A DNA stretch of 46,590 bases, from contig CAXYYS010000016.1 of the NCBI GenBank assembly GCA_964293585.1, positions 1 through 46,590 on the forward strand. The letters are read 5' to 3'. This document shows, one piece after another, positions 8,372-15,448 of the stretch (position 1 is its first letter; every line of letters begins with the position of its first letter). Below the pieces are notes generated by a model. The model had not been told where the DNA came from and did no database searches. It saw only the letters and a program-made list of their open reading frames with translations. Both the position numbers and the translations under genes were made by a program. The stretch is from JAKVKY01 sp964293585 (GTDB lineage: Bacteria; Bacillota; Negativicutes; Acidaminococcales; Acidaminococcaceae).

Positions 8372-9319
8372 ATGTTGACACCATTAGATTTGAACAGTAA
8401 GACTTTTGCCAAAGGATTCCGGGGTTATGATGCGGATGAGGTCAATGAGTTTTTTGCCCAGGTTTCCAAGGATTATGAACGTCTGTACCAGGATAATGTG
8501 GAACTGAAGGATACGGTAGAACGTGTCAGCGCCAAGCTGGAATATTACCAGCACATGGAAGGCACCATGCAGAGTACTCTGACCGTAGCTCAGGAAACTG
8601 CGGATGAGGTAAAAAAGAGCAGCGAGCAGAAAGCGGAGCTGTTAGTCAAGAAGACGGATACGGAATGTGCCCAGAAACGTGCGGATGCAGATTCCTATGT
8701 CAATAAGGTTAAGGGTGAAGCGGAAGCCCATGCGGAAAAGGTCAAGGGCGATGCGGAAGCCTATGCGGAAAAAATAAAGAGTGAGGCCGATGCCTATGCA
8801 GATAAGTGCAAGGCAGAGTCTCAGGCTTTTATTGACAAGATGCGCGGCACTGCAGAGATGGAAGTGGCTAAGCTGAAGGTAGACAGCGATGAGCAGAGCA
8901 AAAAGTTGCTGTCGGATGCCAGGGAACAGGCTCATACTCTTATTACCGAAGCGACAACCCGTTCCAGGCAGATGATGGACGATGCTACGGAAGAAGCCCG
9001 CCGCAAGATGTTTGAGGCTGAAAGCAAAGCGGCTACGGCCATGGGTACGTACGAAGACCAGATGAAGAAAGCCGCCATGCACCGCAACACGGTTATCAGC
9101 TTTTTGGAAACGCAATTGCAATCCTTTAAGAATTTTGATAACGGTCCGGATGCAGCCCGGGCTGAAAGCGCTGCTGCCGCAGCTGCGCCCCAGATTGCCA
9201 GGGTGGCGCTGCCTCAGGAACAAATCCTGGTACAGCATGAAGCAAAGAAAGCGGCTGCACCTAAGGAAGAAAAACCTTTAGCACATCCCAAGGATTCTCT
9301 GCCGGCCTGGATGAAATGA
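8372..9319 (+). CDS. divIVA: DivIVA family cell division / polarity protein
   Basis: DivIVA proteins sense negative membrane curvature and recruit division and polarity factors. The 315-residue protein starts with the conserved membrane-binding domain (LTPLDLNSKTFAKGFRGYDA, then DEVNEFF), followed by long coiled coils and an Ala/Lys/Pro tail ending PAWMK. Bacillus DivIVA is about half this length; the extra length includes five 11-residue units at residues 102-156. ATG 8372 lies behind TAGGGGG (8357-8363). The stop overlaps the following phosphatase start by four bases (ATGA). Order and position before ileS match the standard Firmicutes cluster. Confidence 0.95.
   Translation: MLTPLDLNSKTFAKGFRGYDADEVNEFFAQVSKDYERLYQDNVELKDTVERVSAKLEYYQHMEGTMQSTLTVAQETADEVKKSSEQKAELLVKKTDTECAQKRADADSYVNKVKGEAEAHAEKVKGDAEAYAEKIKSEADAYADKCKAESQAFIDKMRGTAEMEVAKLKVDSDEQSKKLLSDAREQAHTLITEATTRSRQMMDDATEEARRKMFEAESKAATAMGTYEDQMKKAAMHRNTVISFLETQLQSFKNFDNGPDAARAESAAAAAAPQIARVALPQEQILVQHEAKKAAAPKEEKPLAHPKDSLPAWMK
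8675..8839 (+). repeat. Five 33-bp (11-residue) coiled-coil repeats in divIVA
   Basis: Five consecutive 11-residue units (KRADADSYVNK, VKGEAEAHAEK, VKGDAEAYAEK, IKSEADAYADK, CKAESQAFIDK) are seen at residues 102-156. A period of 11 fits a hendecad (right-handed or straight) coiled coil rather than the usual heptads. Units 2 and 3 are also closely similar in DNA, suggesting recent duplication. Confidence 0.85.
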
Positions 9320-10002
9320 TCATCCTGGTCAGGCATGGTGAAGCAACTCATCATACGGAACATTTGACGGGCGGCTGGACGGATTCTGAGCTGACCGCGG
9401 ATGGTTGCGCCCAGATAGAGATTGTGGCTGCAAAGCTGGCTTTGGATATGGCCGGTAAAAATGCCAACTGGCGTATCCTGGCCAGTGACTTAAAACGGGC
9501 CCGGGCCTCGGCGGAAATTCTTGCGGCGGCTTTGCCCCAGCACCGGGACGTGGAACCCTGTGTGTTCCTGCGGGAAAAGAATAATGGACAGGCAGCGGGG
9601 CTGACGGAAACTGCCGCCAAGAAACTTTTCTGCCCGCCGCCTACAGATACTGAGATTGACCACCGCAATTATCCGGGCGGGGAAACCCGCCGTGAATTTT
9701 ACCAGCGGACGCTTCAGGGTTTGAGCCAAAAGGCAGACTGGGAACAAGAAAATCTTTTGATCGTAGCTCATAAAGGTACGATTCAAAATATTATCTTTGC
9801 CTGGCTGGGATTAGATATGGACCAGGTACGGGCACAACATGTTTCGGTAGATGTCCTGCCGGCCAGTGTTTCCGTACTGGGCATTAATAAATGGGGCGAG
9901 CATGCGCTTTTTTTGCTCAATGCTCAGCCGTTAGCGCCGGCATGTGGCTATGGGCTAACGAAATTTAAGATGATAAAAGTTGACGAAAACAGGACGAAGT
10001 AG
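9316..10002 (+). CDS. Histidine phosphatase family protein
   Basis: The 228-residue protein belongs to the phosphoglycerate mutase-like histidine phosphatase superfamily. The phosphorylated histidine is H7 in VRHGEA; the second catalytic histidine is probably H152 in IVAHKGT. The arginine motif LKRARASAEIL is also present. It could be an alpha-ribazole phosphatase/CobC-like or a sugar-phosphate phosphatase; no cobalamin genes are nearby, so the substrate is open. The ATG overlaps the divIVA stop by four bases, so it is translationally coupled to divIVA. The -35 element of the ileS promoter lies inside its last codons. Confidence 0.85.
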   Translation: MIILVRHGEATHHTEHLTGGWTDSELTADGCAQIEIVAAKLALDMAGKNANWRILASDLKRARASAEILAAALPQHRDVEPCVFLREKNNGQAAGLTETAAKKLFCPPPTDTEIDHRNYPGGETRREFYQRTLQGLSQKADWEQENLLIVAHKGTIQNIIFAWLGLDMDQVRAQHVSVDVLPASVSVLGINKWGEHALFLLNAQPLAPACGYGLTKFKMIKVDENRTK

Positions 10003-10008
10003 TATAAT
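9980..10008 (+). promoter_or_regulatory. Sigma-A type promoter of ileS
   Basis: TTGACG (9980-9985), a 17-base spacer and TATAAT (10003-10008). The -35 lies within the phosphatase coding end and the -10 starts directly after its stop codon. Transcription would begin near 10015, just upstream of the T-box leader. Confidence 0.85.
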
Positions 10009-10032
10009 ATTTTTGTTTTCAATATAGCAAAG

Positions 10033-10256
10033 CGATGACAGAGACAGTAGCTGGTCAGGAACGTAAGCGAATTGGGGAGAGTGAGAGCCCAAACGTTTCC
10101 GGGCAGAGCGAAAATCACTCTGGAGCTGCCGGGGCGAAAAAAAGTAGTTTCGGACGTAAGACGCACGTTATGCGTCTCAAGTGGCAGCTCTGGCTGTCAA
10201 AAGGGTGGTACCACGGGTTATTAAGTCTCGTCCCTACGGGGAGCGGGGCTTTATTT
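10033..10256 (+). promoter_or_regulatory. T-box riboswitch (tRNA-Ile sensing) of ileS
   Basis: T-box leaders bind a specific tRNA and permit transcription when that tRNA is uncharged. The diagnostic T-box sequence AGGGTGGTACCACGG is at 10203-10217. Upstream lie a Stem I region with AGAGTGA (10077-10083) pairing to TCACTCT (10115-10121) and a candidate specifier ATC (Ile) at 10114-10116. A Stem III hairpin has GACGCA (10160-10165) and TGCGTC (10171-10176) as its arms. The leader ends in a terminator hairpin (about 10222-10256) with T-rich tail, whose 5' arm CTCGTCCC can alternatively pair with the T-box to form the antiterminator. Placement before ileS supports Ile specificity; the exact specifier is inferred. 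Confidence 0.92.
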
Positions 10257-10259
10257 TTT
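10222..10259 (+). terminator. T-box-controlled terminator before ileS
   Basis: The arm AAGTCTCGTCCC pairs, with G-U pairs and one bulge, to GGGAGCGGGGCTT. The loop is TACG closed by C-G, which matches the very stable UNCG tetraloop class. TTTATTTTTTT follows. This is the OFF state of the T-box. Confidence 0.85.
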
Positions 10260-10272
10260 TGGAGGTGTGGAG

Positions 10273-13062
10273 ATGGATTATAGTAAGACGTTGAATTTAC
10301 CGGCTACAGATTTCCCCATGCGGGCGAACCTGCCTAACCGGGAACCGGATTTCCTGAAATTTTGGGAAGAGAACAAGATTTATGAGCAAAAACAAGCCCT
10401 GCATGCCGGTCATAAAAAGTTCGTGCTACATGACGGACCTCCGTATGCGAACGGCAAGATCCATATGGGTACGGCTTTAAATAAAATTTTAAAAGATATT
10501 ATCATTAAGTATAAATATGCCAGGGGCTGCGACACGCCTTATATTCCCGGCTGGGATACTCATGGTATGCCGATTGAACATGCCTGCCTGAATGCTTCCG
10601 GTCTGGACCGGCATAAGCTGGATCCGCTGACCCTGCGCAAACAGTGCGAGCAGTATGCCTATAAATGGCTGGACGAGCAGCGTAAAGATTTTATCCGTCT
10701 GGGCGTGCTGGGCGAGTGGTACAATCCTTATATCACCCTGAACCATGCTTTTGAGGCGGAACAAATCCGCGTCTTCGGCGCTATGGCCAACAAGGGATAT
10801 ATATACAAGGGTAAAAAATCTGTATACTGGTGCCCTCACTGCGAGACTGCCCTGGCTGAGGCTGAGATTGAGTACGCAGATATGAAGACGCCTACTATTT
10901 ATGTCAAGATGCCTATCGTGAAAGATAACGGCAAGATGCCGGCGGCAGCCAAGGGTAAAAAGGCGTATATGGTCATTTGGACCACCACACCCTGGACCAT
11001 GCCTGCCGATGTGGCTGTTACCCTGAACCCGGACTTTGAATATGCCTGGGTGGAATACGGTGACGAAGTATTATTTATGGCGCAGGAACTGGTCAACCAT
11101 GTAGCCGAGGAATGCGGCGTTACTTTTGGTAAGATCCTGGGAACCACTAAGGGCCGCGAGATGGAGTTTGCGGAATGCGCACATCCGTTCCCTGAATATA
11201 ACGGACGTATCTCTCTGGTCTGCCTGGCCGACTATGTAGACCTGGAAACCGGTACTGGCTGCGTCCATACCGCTCCCGGTCATGGCGATGTGGACTTCTT
11301 GACAGGCCTCAAGTATAAGCTGCCTATCCTGTGTCCGGTGGACGCACAGGGCAAGCTGACTGCTGAAGCCGGCGAACGCTTCAAAGGTATGTTTGTTTTT
11401 GATGCCAATATTCCTATCTTAAAATATCTGGCCGAGTTAGGCGCTCTGCTGGGCAAGAAAAATATCCGCCATCAGTATGCACACTGCTGGCGCTGCAAGA
11501 ACCCCATCATTTACAGAGCTACAGAACAATGGTTTGCCTCCATTGACGGTTTCCGTCAGGCGGCGCTGGATGCCATTGCCAACGAGGTAAAATGGATTCC
11601 GTCCTGGGGCGAACAGCGTATCCATAACATGGTAGCCGATCGTCACGACTGGTGTATTTCCCGTCAGCGTGTCTGGGGCGTGCCCATTCCTATTTTCTAT
11701 TGTGATAAATGCGGCGAGCCGCTGGTCAACGAAAAGACCATCAAGGCGGTGGCTGACCTGTTTGAAAAAGAGGGCAGCGATGCCTGGTGGGCGCATAAAG
11801 CTGAAGAAATCCTGCCGCAGGGCACAGTTTGTCCCAAATGCGGCCATGACCATTTCACCAAAGAAAAAGATATCATGGACGTGTGGTTTGACAGTGGTTC
11901 TTCCCATTTTGCCGTGTGCAAGAACAATCCCAAGCTGGACTGGCCGGTAGAGATGTATCTGGAAGGCAGCGATCAGCATCGCGGCTGGTTCCAGTCTTCT
12001 TTGCTGACTTCTGTGGCTGTAACAGGTCATGCGCCTTATAAATCCGTGCTGACCCATGGTTACGTCGTAGACGGTGAAGGCCGCAAGATGAGTAAATCTG
12101 TGGGCAATACCGTGGCTCCCCAGGATGTCATTAAGCAGTACGGCGCGGATATTGTCCGCCTGTGGGCTGCTTCCAGTGATTACAAAGCGGATATCCGGAT
12201 TTCTAAAGATATTTTGAAACAGCTGGCGGAAGTGTATCGCAAGATTCGTAATACCATGCGGTATATGTTAGGCAATACCAGCGATTTCAATTACGCCAGG
12301 GATAAAGTAACTTTTGCGGAGATGGAAGAACTGGATCAATGGGCCATCATGCATCTGCAGTTGTTAAAGCAGGAAGTTACCGCTGCGTATGAAAGCTATG
12401 ACTTCCATGTGCTGTACCATGCTATTCATAACTTCTGCACCATTGAGATGAGTAGTTTCTATCTGGATATTATCAAGGACCGTCTTTACACCAGCAAGAA
12501 GGACGCTAAGGCACGCCGCAGCGCCCAGACAGCTATGCACGAGATCCTTATGAATTTACTGGTAATGCTGACACCTATCCTGAGCTTTACCACTGAGGAA
12601 GTATGGCAGTTCGTGGAGAAACCTGCCGATGCGCCTCTCAGCGTACAGATGCTGTCCTGGCCGGAAGTAAAGGCAGAGTATATTGATAAGGAAAAAGAAG
12701 CTAAGTGGGATAATTTCATTGCCATCAGAAGTGAGATTACCAAGGTCCTGGAAGGCGCACGCCGTGCCAAGACTATCGGCAATTCATTGGATGCTCAGGT
12801 GGAGCTTTATGCGGACGGAGAGGCTTTAAAGATTCTCCAGTCTGTGGAAAAAGATTTACCCACCCTGCTTATAGTTTCTCAGGCCAAACTGATTGCAGGT
12901 ACTGCCGGCGGCACCGAAGCTACCGGACGGGAAGATTTGAAAGTTACTGTAAAACCGGCAGCCGGTCATAAATGTGAACGTTGCTGGGTCTACAGTGATA
13001 CGGTGGGACAGGATCCGGAACATCCGACCCTGTGCACGCGCTGCGCGGCCGTCGTAAAATAA
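10273..13062 (+). CDS. ileS: Isoleucyl-tRNA synthetase
   Basis: IleRS charges tRNA-Ile and edits mischarged valine. The 929-residue protein is the bacterial class I form. DGPPYANGKIHMG carries the HIGH-type motif at 64-67 (HMGT), the editing domain includes WTTTPWTMPADVAV, KMSKS is at 605-609, and the C-terminal zinc finger has CERCW and CTRC. ATG 10273 is preferred over GTG 10267 because GGAGG at 10261-10265 then has 7-base spacing. Expression is controlled by the T-box and promoter described upstream; a strong terminator follows. It is the last gene of the ylm/divIVA neighbourhood, as in other Firmicutes. Confidence 0.98.
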   Translation: MDYSKTLNLPATDFPMRANLPNREPDFLKFWEENKIYEQKQALHAGHKKFVLHDGPPYANGKIHMGTALNKILKDIIIKYKYARGCDTPYIPGWDTHGMPIEHACLNASGLDRHKLDPLTLRKQCEQYAYKWLDEQRKDFIRLGVLGEWYNPYITLNHAFEAEQIRVFGAMANKGYIYKGKKSVYWCPHCETALAEAEIEYADMKTPTIYVKMPIVKDNGKMPAAAKGKKAYMVIWTTTPWTMPADVAVTLNPDFEYAWVEYGDEVLFMAQELVNHVAEECGVTFGKILGTTKGREMEFAECAHPFPEYNGRISLVCLADYVDLETGTGCVHTAPGHGDVDFLTGLKYKLPILCPVDAQGKLTAEAGERFKGMFVFDANIPILKYLAELGALLGKKNIRHQYAHCWRCKNPIIYRATEQWFASIDGFRQAALDAIANEVKWIPSWGEQRIHNMVADRHDWCISRQRVWGVPIPIFYCDKCGEPLVNEKTIKAVADLFEKEGSDAWWAHKAEEILPQGTVCPKCGHDHFTKEKDIMDVWFDSGSSHFAVCKNNPKLDWPVEMYLEGSDQHRGWFQSSLLTSVAVTGHAPYKSVLTHGYVVDGEGRKMSKSVGNTVAPQDVIKQYGADIVRLWAASSDYKADIRISKDILKQLAEVYRKIRNTMRYMLGNTSDFNYARDKVTFAEMEELDQWAIMHLQLLKQEVTAAYESYDFHVLYHAIHNFCTIEMSSFYLDIIKDRLYTSKKDAKARRSAQTAMHEILMNLLVMLTPILSFTTEEVWQFVEKPADAPLSVQMLSWPEVKAEYIDKEKEAKWDNFIAIRSEITKVLEGARRAKTIGNSLDAQVELYADGEALKILQSVEKDLPTLLIVSQAKLIAGTAGGTEATGREDLKVTVKPAAGHKCERCWVYSDTVGQDPEHPTLCTRCAAVVK

Positions 13063-13075
13063 GACACGTAAAAAT

Positions 13076-13106
13076 GCCTTCGGGTACAAAACCCGAAGGC
13101 GTTTTT
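13076..13106 (+). terminator. Rho-independent terminator after ileS
   Basis: Perfect 10-bp stem GCCTTCGGGT / ACCCGAAGGC with loop ACAAA, followed by GTTTTT. Confidence 0.93.
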
Positions 13107-13168
13107 AAAGTTAAGCCAAATTGTCAGGAAAACCATGTTAAAGCTGAATCTTTAAAGTTACTTTGGCT

Positions 13169-13396
13169 TCACCAGTGTTTAAGGATATCCTGAATAATTT
13201 CTTTTTGAGATTTACGTTTCTTTTTTTCGTAATTACAAAAATTATTATCCTTATGATCCGTGGAATAATCCGCATAGTCAAAATTGTCGTCATTCTGCTC
13301 ATAGCTACGATTATAATCGCCGTGGCCGTCATCACAGGAATAAGGGAGATACGGATAGCTTGCCGGCAGCGGCCGGTACGGTTCGTGATTTAACAT
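13169..13396 (-). CDS. Small Tyr/Asp/Asn-rich hypothetical protein
   Basis: I do not recognise this 75-residue protein. It is hydrophilic, begins MLNHEPYRPLPASYPYLPYS, has a middle rich in Asp, Asn and Tyr (DDNFDYADYSTDHKDNN) and a Lys-rich C-terminal helix (KKKRKSQKEIIQDILKHW). The start at 13396 has AGAGGTG six bases upstream on the minus strand; a second ATG at 13417 lies before that ribosome site and inside the presumed leader. A very good minus-strand promoter (TTGTCA, 17, TATAAT) lies upstream. The antisense frame on the + strand is a low-complexity Ile/Val-rich shadow. Expression signals make this a likely real gene; the function is unknown. Confidence 0.65.
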   Translation of the reverse strand: MLNHEPYRPLPASYPYLPYSCDDGHGDYNRSYEQNDDNFDYADYSTDHKDNNFCNYEKKKRKSQKEIIQDILKHW

Positions 13397-13419
13397 CTTG
13401 TACACCTCTACATGCACAT

Positions 13420-13448
13420 ATTATAGCATGTACAGGTTTGATTGACAA
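13420..13448 (-). promoter_or_regulatory. Promoter of the minus-strand small gene
   Basis: On the minus strand TTGTCA (13448-13443), a 17-base spacer and TATAAT (13425-13420). Its -35 covers almost the same bases as the -35 of the divergent + strand promoter. Confidence 0.75.
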
Positions 13449-13470
13449 AAAAAGTTTGACGTACTAACAT
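13442..13470 (+). promoter_or_regulatory. Promoter of the 13514-15112 operon
   Basis: TTGACA (13442-13447), a 17-base spacer and TAACAT (13465-13470). A second, weaker -35-like TTGACG lies just downstream (13456-13461). The leader to the first ATG is about 40 bases. Confidence 0.6.
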
Positions 13471-13513
13471 AAATATGATTTCTAGTTTGCTTGAGTGTTT
13501 ACAGGAGTAAAAA

Positions 13514-13735
13514 ATGGAAGAACAGTCTTATCGTAATCAATTTAAAGAAGCCAGCGACCAGAGACATCATAAACAGAAAAAAGTTATCCTTATCGCCCTG
13601 GCGGTAGTTGTAATCTGTGTGGTGGTGGCAGCGGTTGCTATCCTGATTGTCTTTAGTACGGTGCCTATCGGTGATGTTAAGCTGTCACCGACTTCTTTGT
13701 TCCCGGCAGGGTTGCCGGATGTAGTTAGAGTTTAA
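13514..13735 (+). CDS. Small single-pass membrane protein
   Basis: The 73-residue protein has a charged N-terminus (MEEQSYRNQFKEASDQRHHK, positive near the membrane) and one strongly hydrophobic helix at about residues 24-48 (VILIALAVVVICVVVAAVA and following). A short tail predicted to be outside contains TVPIGDVKLSPTSLFPAG. The positive-inside rule gives N-in, C-out. ATG 13514 lies behind ACAGGAG. It is the first gene of an operon with the aminotransferase-like gene 17 bases downstream. No family is recognised. Confidence 0.75.
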   Translation: MEEQSYRNQFKEASDQRHHKQKKVILIALAVVVICVVVAAVAILIVFSTVPIGDVKLSPTSLFPAGLPDVVRV

Positions 13736-13752
13736 GCTGCGGGAGGATTAAG

Positions 13753-14628
13753 ATGGATACCAGCAAAGTTTTAGTCAACGGTGAGATTCTGCCGGCAGAC
13801 CAGTTGCAGATCAGCCCCTTCGACAGGGGACATCTGTTTGGCGACGGTGTTTTTGAAGTGGTGCCGGTGTATAATGGCAAAGGGTTTGCCCTGTTGCCAC
13901 ATCTGGAAAATTTATTTACATCTTGTATTAAGATGAAGATCCCCGCCGTGTATACGGTGGATGAGCTGGTAAGTTTCCATGAGGAACTGCTGGCGGCTAC
14001 AGGGGCCGGGGAATGTGAAGTCTATACCCAGATTACCAGGGGCGTAGGTTCCTCTAACCTGGAGTTTCCGGAAAGCCTGGTGCCACAGCTCATTATGTGG
14101 GTCAATCCGGTAGACAGGAGCAATTTGCAAAAACTGCGTGCCCGGGGCCTGAACCTGGTGACGGTACCGGATAAGCGGGGTGAGGCCTGTGATATTAATA
14201 CCATCGGCCGGGCTCAGGAAATTATGGCTAAACAAAAAGCGCATGTGGGAAAAGCTGATGATGCTTTATTCGTCCTGGGAGATAAAATCACGGAAGCGAC
14301 GGAAGCTGCTTTCATGTTAGTGAAAGACGGCATGCTTTGGACTTATCCGGAAGGCGGCCATATCCATAAGAATATGACGCGCCGGATTATCAAGGAAAAA
14401 CTGGCACCGGCATTGGACATGCAAGTCATTGAAAAAGCATTTACCTTGGATTTTGCGGTAGCGGCGGAAGAAGCTTTGCTTTGCGGTCCGCGCTGCGAGA
14501 TTTTACCGGTGCGGAAACTGGACCGTAAGTTAGTGGCTGCCGGTAAACAGGGAACGGTGGTCGCTGCCCTGCAGAAGGCTTATCTGGAGTTTGTGGCTCA
14601 GGAATGCCATATCCAGGCTCATGCATAA
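13753..14628 (+). CDS. Class IV aminotransferase homologue lacking the PLP lysine
   Basis: The 291-residue protein aligns along its whole length with D-amino acid aminotransferase (fold type IV): RGHLFGDGVFEVVPVYNG near the start, ACDINTIGRAQEIMAKQKAH in the middle and KDGMLWTYPEGG later. However, the residue matching the Schiff-base lysine (CDIK in the family) is Asn149. The phosphate-binding Arg of the family motif HxxRL is Asn53 (HLENL). The Ser/Thr/Asn phosphate-binding loop after the conserved Glu181 reads EATEAAF instead of EGSSSNVF. Loss of several PLP contacts points to a pseudoenzyme or a changed chemistry rather than an active transaminase. ATG 13753 lies behind GGGAGG. The downstream membrane gene overlaps it by 8 bases. 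Fold assignment is firm; function is open. Confidence 0.85.
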   Translation: MDTSKVLVNGEILPADQLQISPFDRGHLFGDGVFEVVPVYNGKGFALLPHLENLFTSCIKMKIPAVYTVDELVSFHEELLAATGAGECEVYTQITRGVGSSNLEFPESLVPQLIMWVNPVDRSNLQKLRARGLNLVTVPDKRGEACDINTIGRAQEIMAKQKAHVGKADDALFVLGDKITEATEAAFMLVKDGMLWTYPEGGHIHKNMTRRIIKEKLAPALDMQVIEKAFTLDFAVAAEEALLCGPRCEILPVRKLDRKLVAAGKQGTVVAALQKAYLEFVAQECHIQAHA

Positions 14629-15112
14629 ACAGTTAACACGGGCTGCTATATTGATAGCTGTGGCCCTGGTAGCGCAGGGATTACGTTTTCTCCTGCCGTT
14701 GCCGGGACTGGTCACCATGTTTCTGATAGGTTCGTTGGTGAACATGTGCCTGGTCCTGATGGCCAGGCTGAGTTCTCTGCGTTACGCGGTACCGGGCAGC
14801 GTTATTCTGCCGTGTGTGGCTTATCTTCAGGGGCAGCTGCCTTTCATTCCCATGATTCCTGTGGCTTTTGCCGGTAACCTGGTCTTGGTTTTGGTAGCAC
14901 ATAAGGAACAAGGCTGGCACTTATTGCTCTTGGGACCGCTGCTGAAAACTCTGGCCCTGTGGGCGGGAACCGGACTGGTCCTAAGCATGTTGCAATTACA
15001 CGGAGTAGCGGTCATGATGCTGCAAACCATGATGAGCTGGCCGCAACTGGTAACGGCTTTTAGCGGGATTATTCTGGCCGGAATAGTCTTAAAGCGGGTA
15101 AATAATAGTTGA
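14621..15112 (+). CDS. Integral membrane protein, possible ECF transporter S component
   Basis: The 163-residue protein is almost entirely hydrophobic with about five membrane segments. It starts MHKQLTRAAILIAVALVAQG and has internal motifs such as IGSLVNMCLVLMA, YLQGQLPFIPMIP and AFAGNLVLVLVAHKEQG. Size and the pattern of a Gln-Leu-Pro-Phe segment followed by a Gly-Asn-rich helix resemble small substrate-binding (S) components of ECF vitamin transporters. No energising module is nearby, so it would rely on a shared one. The ATG overlaps the end of the aminotransferase-like gene by 8 bases; the ribosome site is poor, so it is likely coupled. A TTG start at 14591 is possible. The substrate is unknown. 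Confidence 0.6.
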   Translation: MHKQLTRAAILIAVALVAQGLRFLLPLPGLVTMFLIGSLVNMCLVLMARLSSLRYAVPGSVILPCVAYLQGQLPFIPMIPVAFAGNLVLVLVAHKEQGWHLLLLGPLLKTLALWAGTGLVLSMLQLHGVAVMMLQTMMSWPQLVTAFSGIILAGIVLKRVNNS

Positions 15113-15137
15113 CAAGGCGCCGGTTTGTTGGTAATAT
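15109..15137 (+). promoter_or_regulatory. Promoter of tRNA-Leu
   Basis: TTGACA (15109-15114), 17-base spacer, TAATAT (15132-15137). The -35 hexamer contains the TGA stop codon of the membrane protein gene (15110-15112). Confidence 0.8.
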
Positions 15138-15175
15138 GTTAATTGTCCCGCGGAACATTCCGTGGTGAAAGTGTT

Positions 15176-15262
15176 GCCGCTGTGGCGGAACTGGCAGACG
15201 CACATGACTCAAAATCATGCGGTAGTGATACCATATCGGTTCGATTCCGATCAGCGGCACCA
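15176..15262 (+). tRNA. tRNA-Leu (anticodon CAA)
   Basis: The acceptor stem GCCGCTG (15176-15182) pairs with CAGCGGC (15252-15258), followed by discriminator A and an encoded CCA (15260-15262). The anticodon stem CATGA / TCATG encloses the loop CTCAAAA, giving anticodon CAA (codon TTG). The long variable arm and 87-base length are those of a class II leucine tRNA. It has its own promoter and terminator. Confidence 0.97.
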
Positions 15263-15274
15263 AATAGTAAATTG

Positions 15275-15307
15275 AGGCTTTCCGAGATTTTACGGAAAGC
15301 CTTTTTT
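15275..15307 (+). terminator. Terminator after tRNA-Leu
   Basis: Perfect 10-bp stem AGGCTTTCCG / CGGAAAGCCT with an 8-base loop, followed by TTTTTT. It would also end any readthrough from the upstream operon. The stretch 15308-15448 beyond it shows nothing I can support. Confidence 0.93.
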
Positions 15308-15448
15308 CTTTACATATTTTGGTTTGGGGTATTTAGCGGGAACTGTTGTCCCGTGCGGCTTTGCCCAAGTTTTTCTGTCTCTCATATATATTTTTGCGCT
15401 ATTTTTATTTCTTAGTGTAACATTTTAGAAACTTAAAGAGAAAAAATT

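Noticed and set aside
13163..13393. Hydrophobic + strand frame opposite the small minus-strand gene
   Set aside because: Composition is Ile/Val low complexity produced by the antisense of Asp/Asn/Tyr codons; no ribosome site, while the minus frame has a promoter and ribosome site.
15069..15263. Open frame on the minus strand over the tRNA-Leu
   Set aside because: Antisense reading of the tRNA, with no ribosome site; another common false annotation.
15143..15415. Open frame of 90 codons on the + strand across the tRNA-Leu
   Set aside because: It is the translation of the tRNA gene and its terminator, a well-known false gene; the tRNA explains the sequence.
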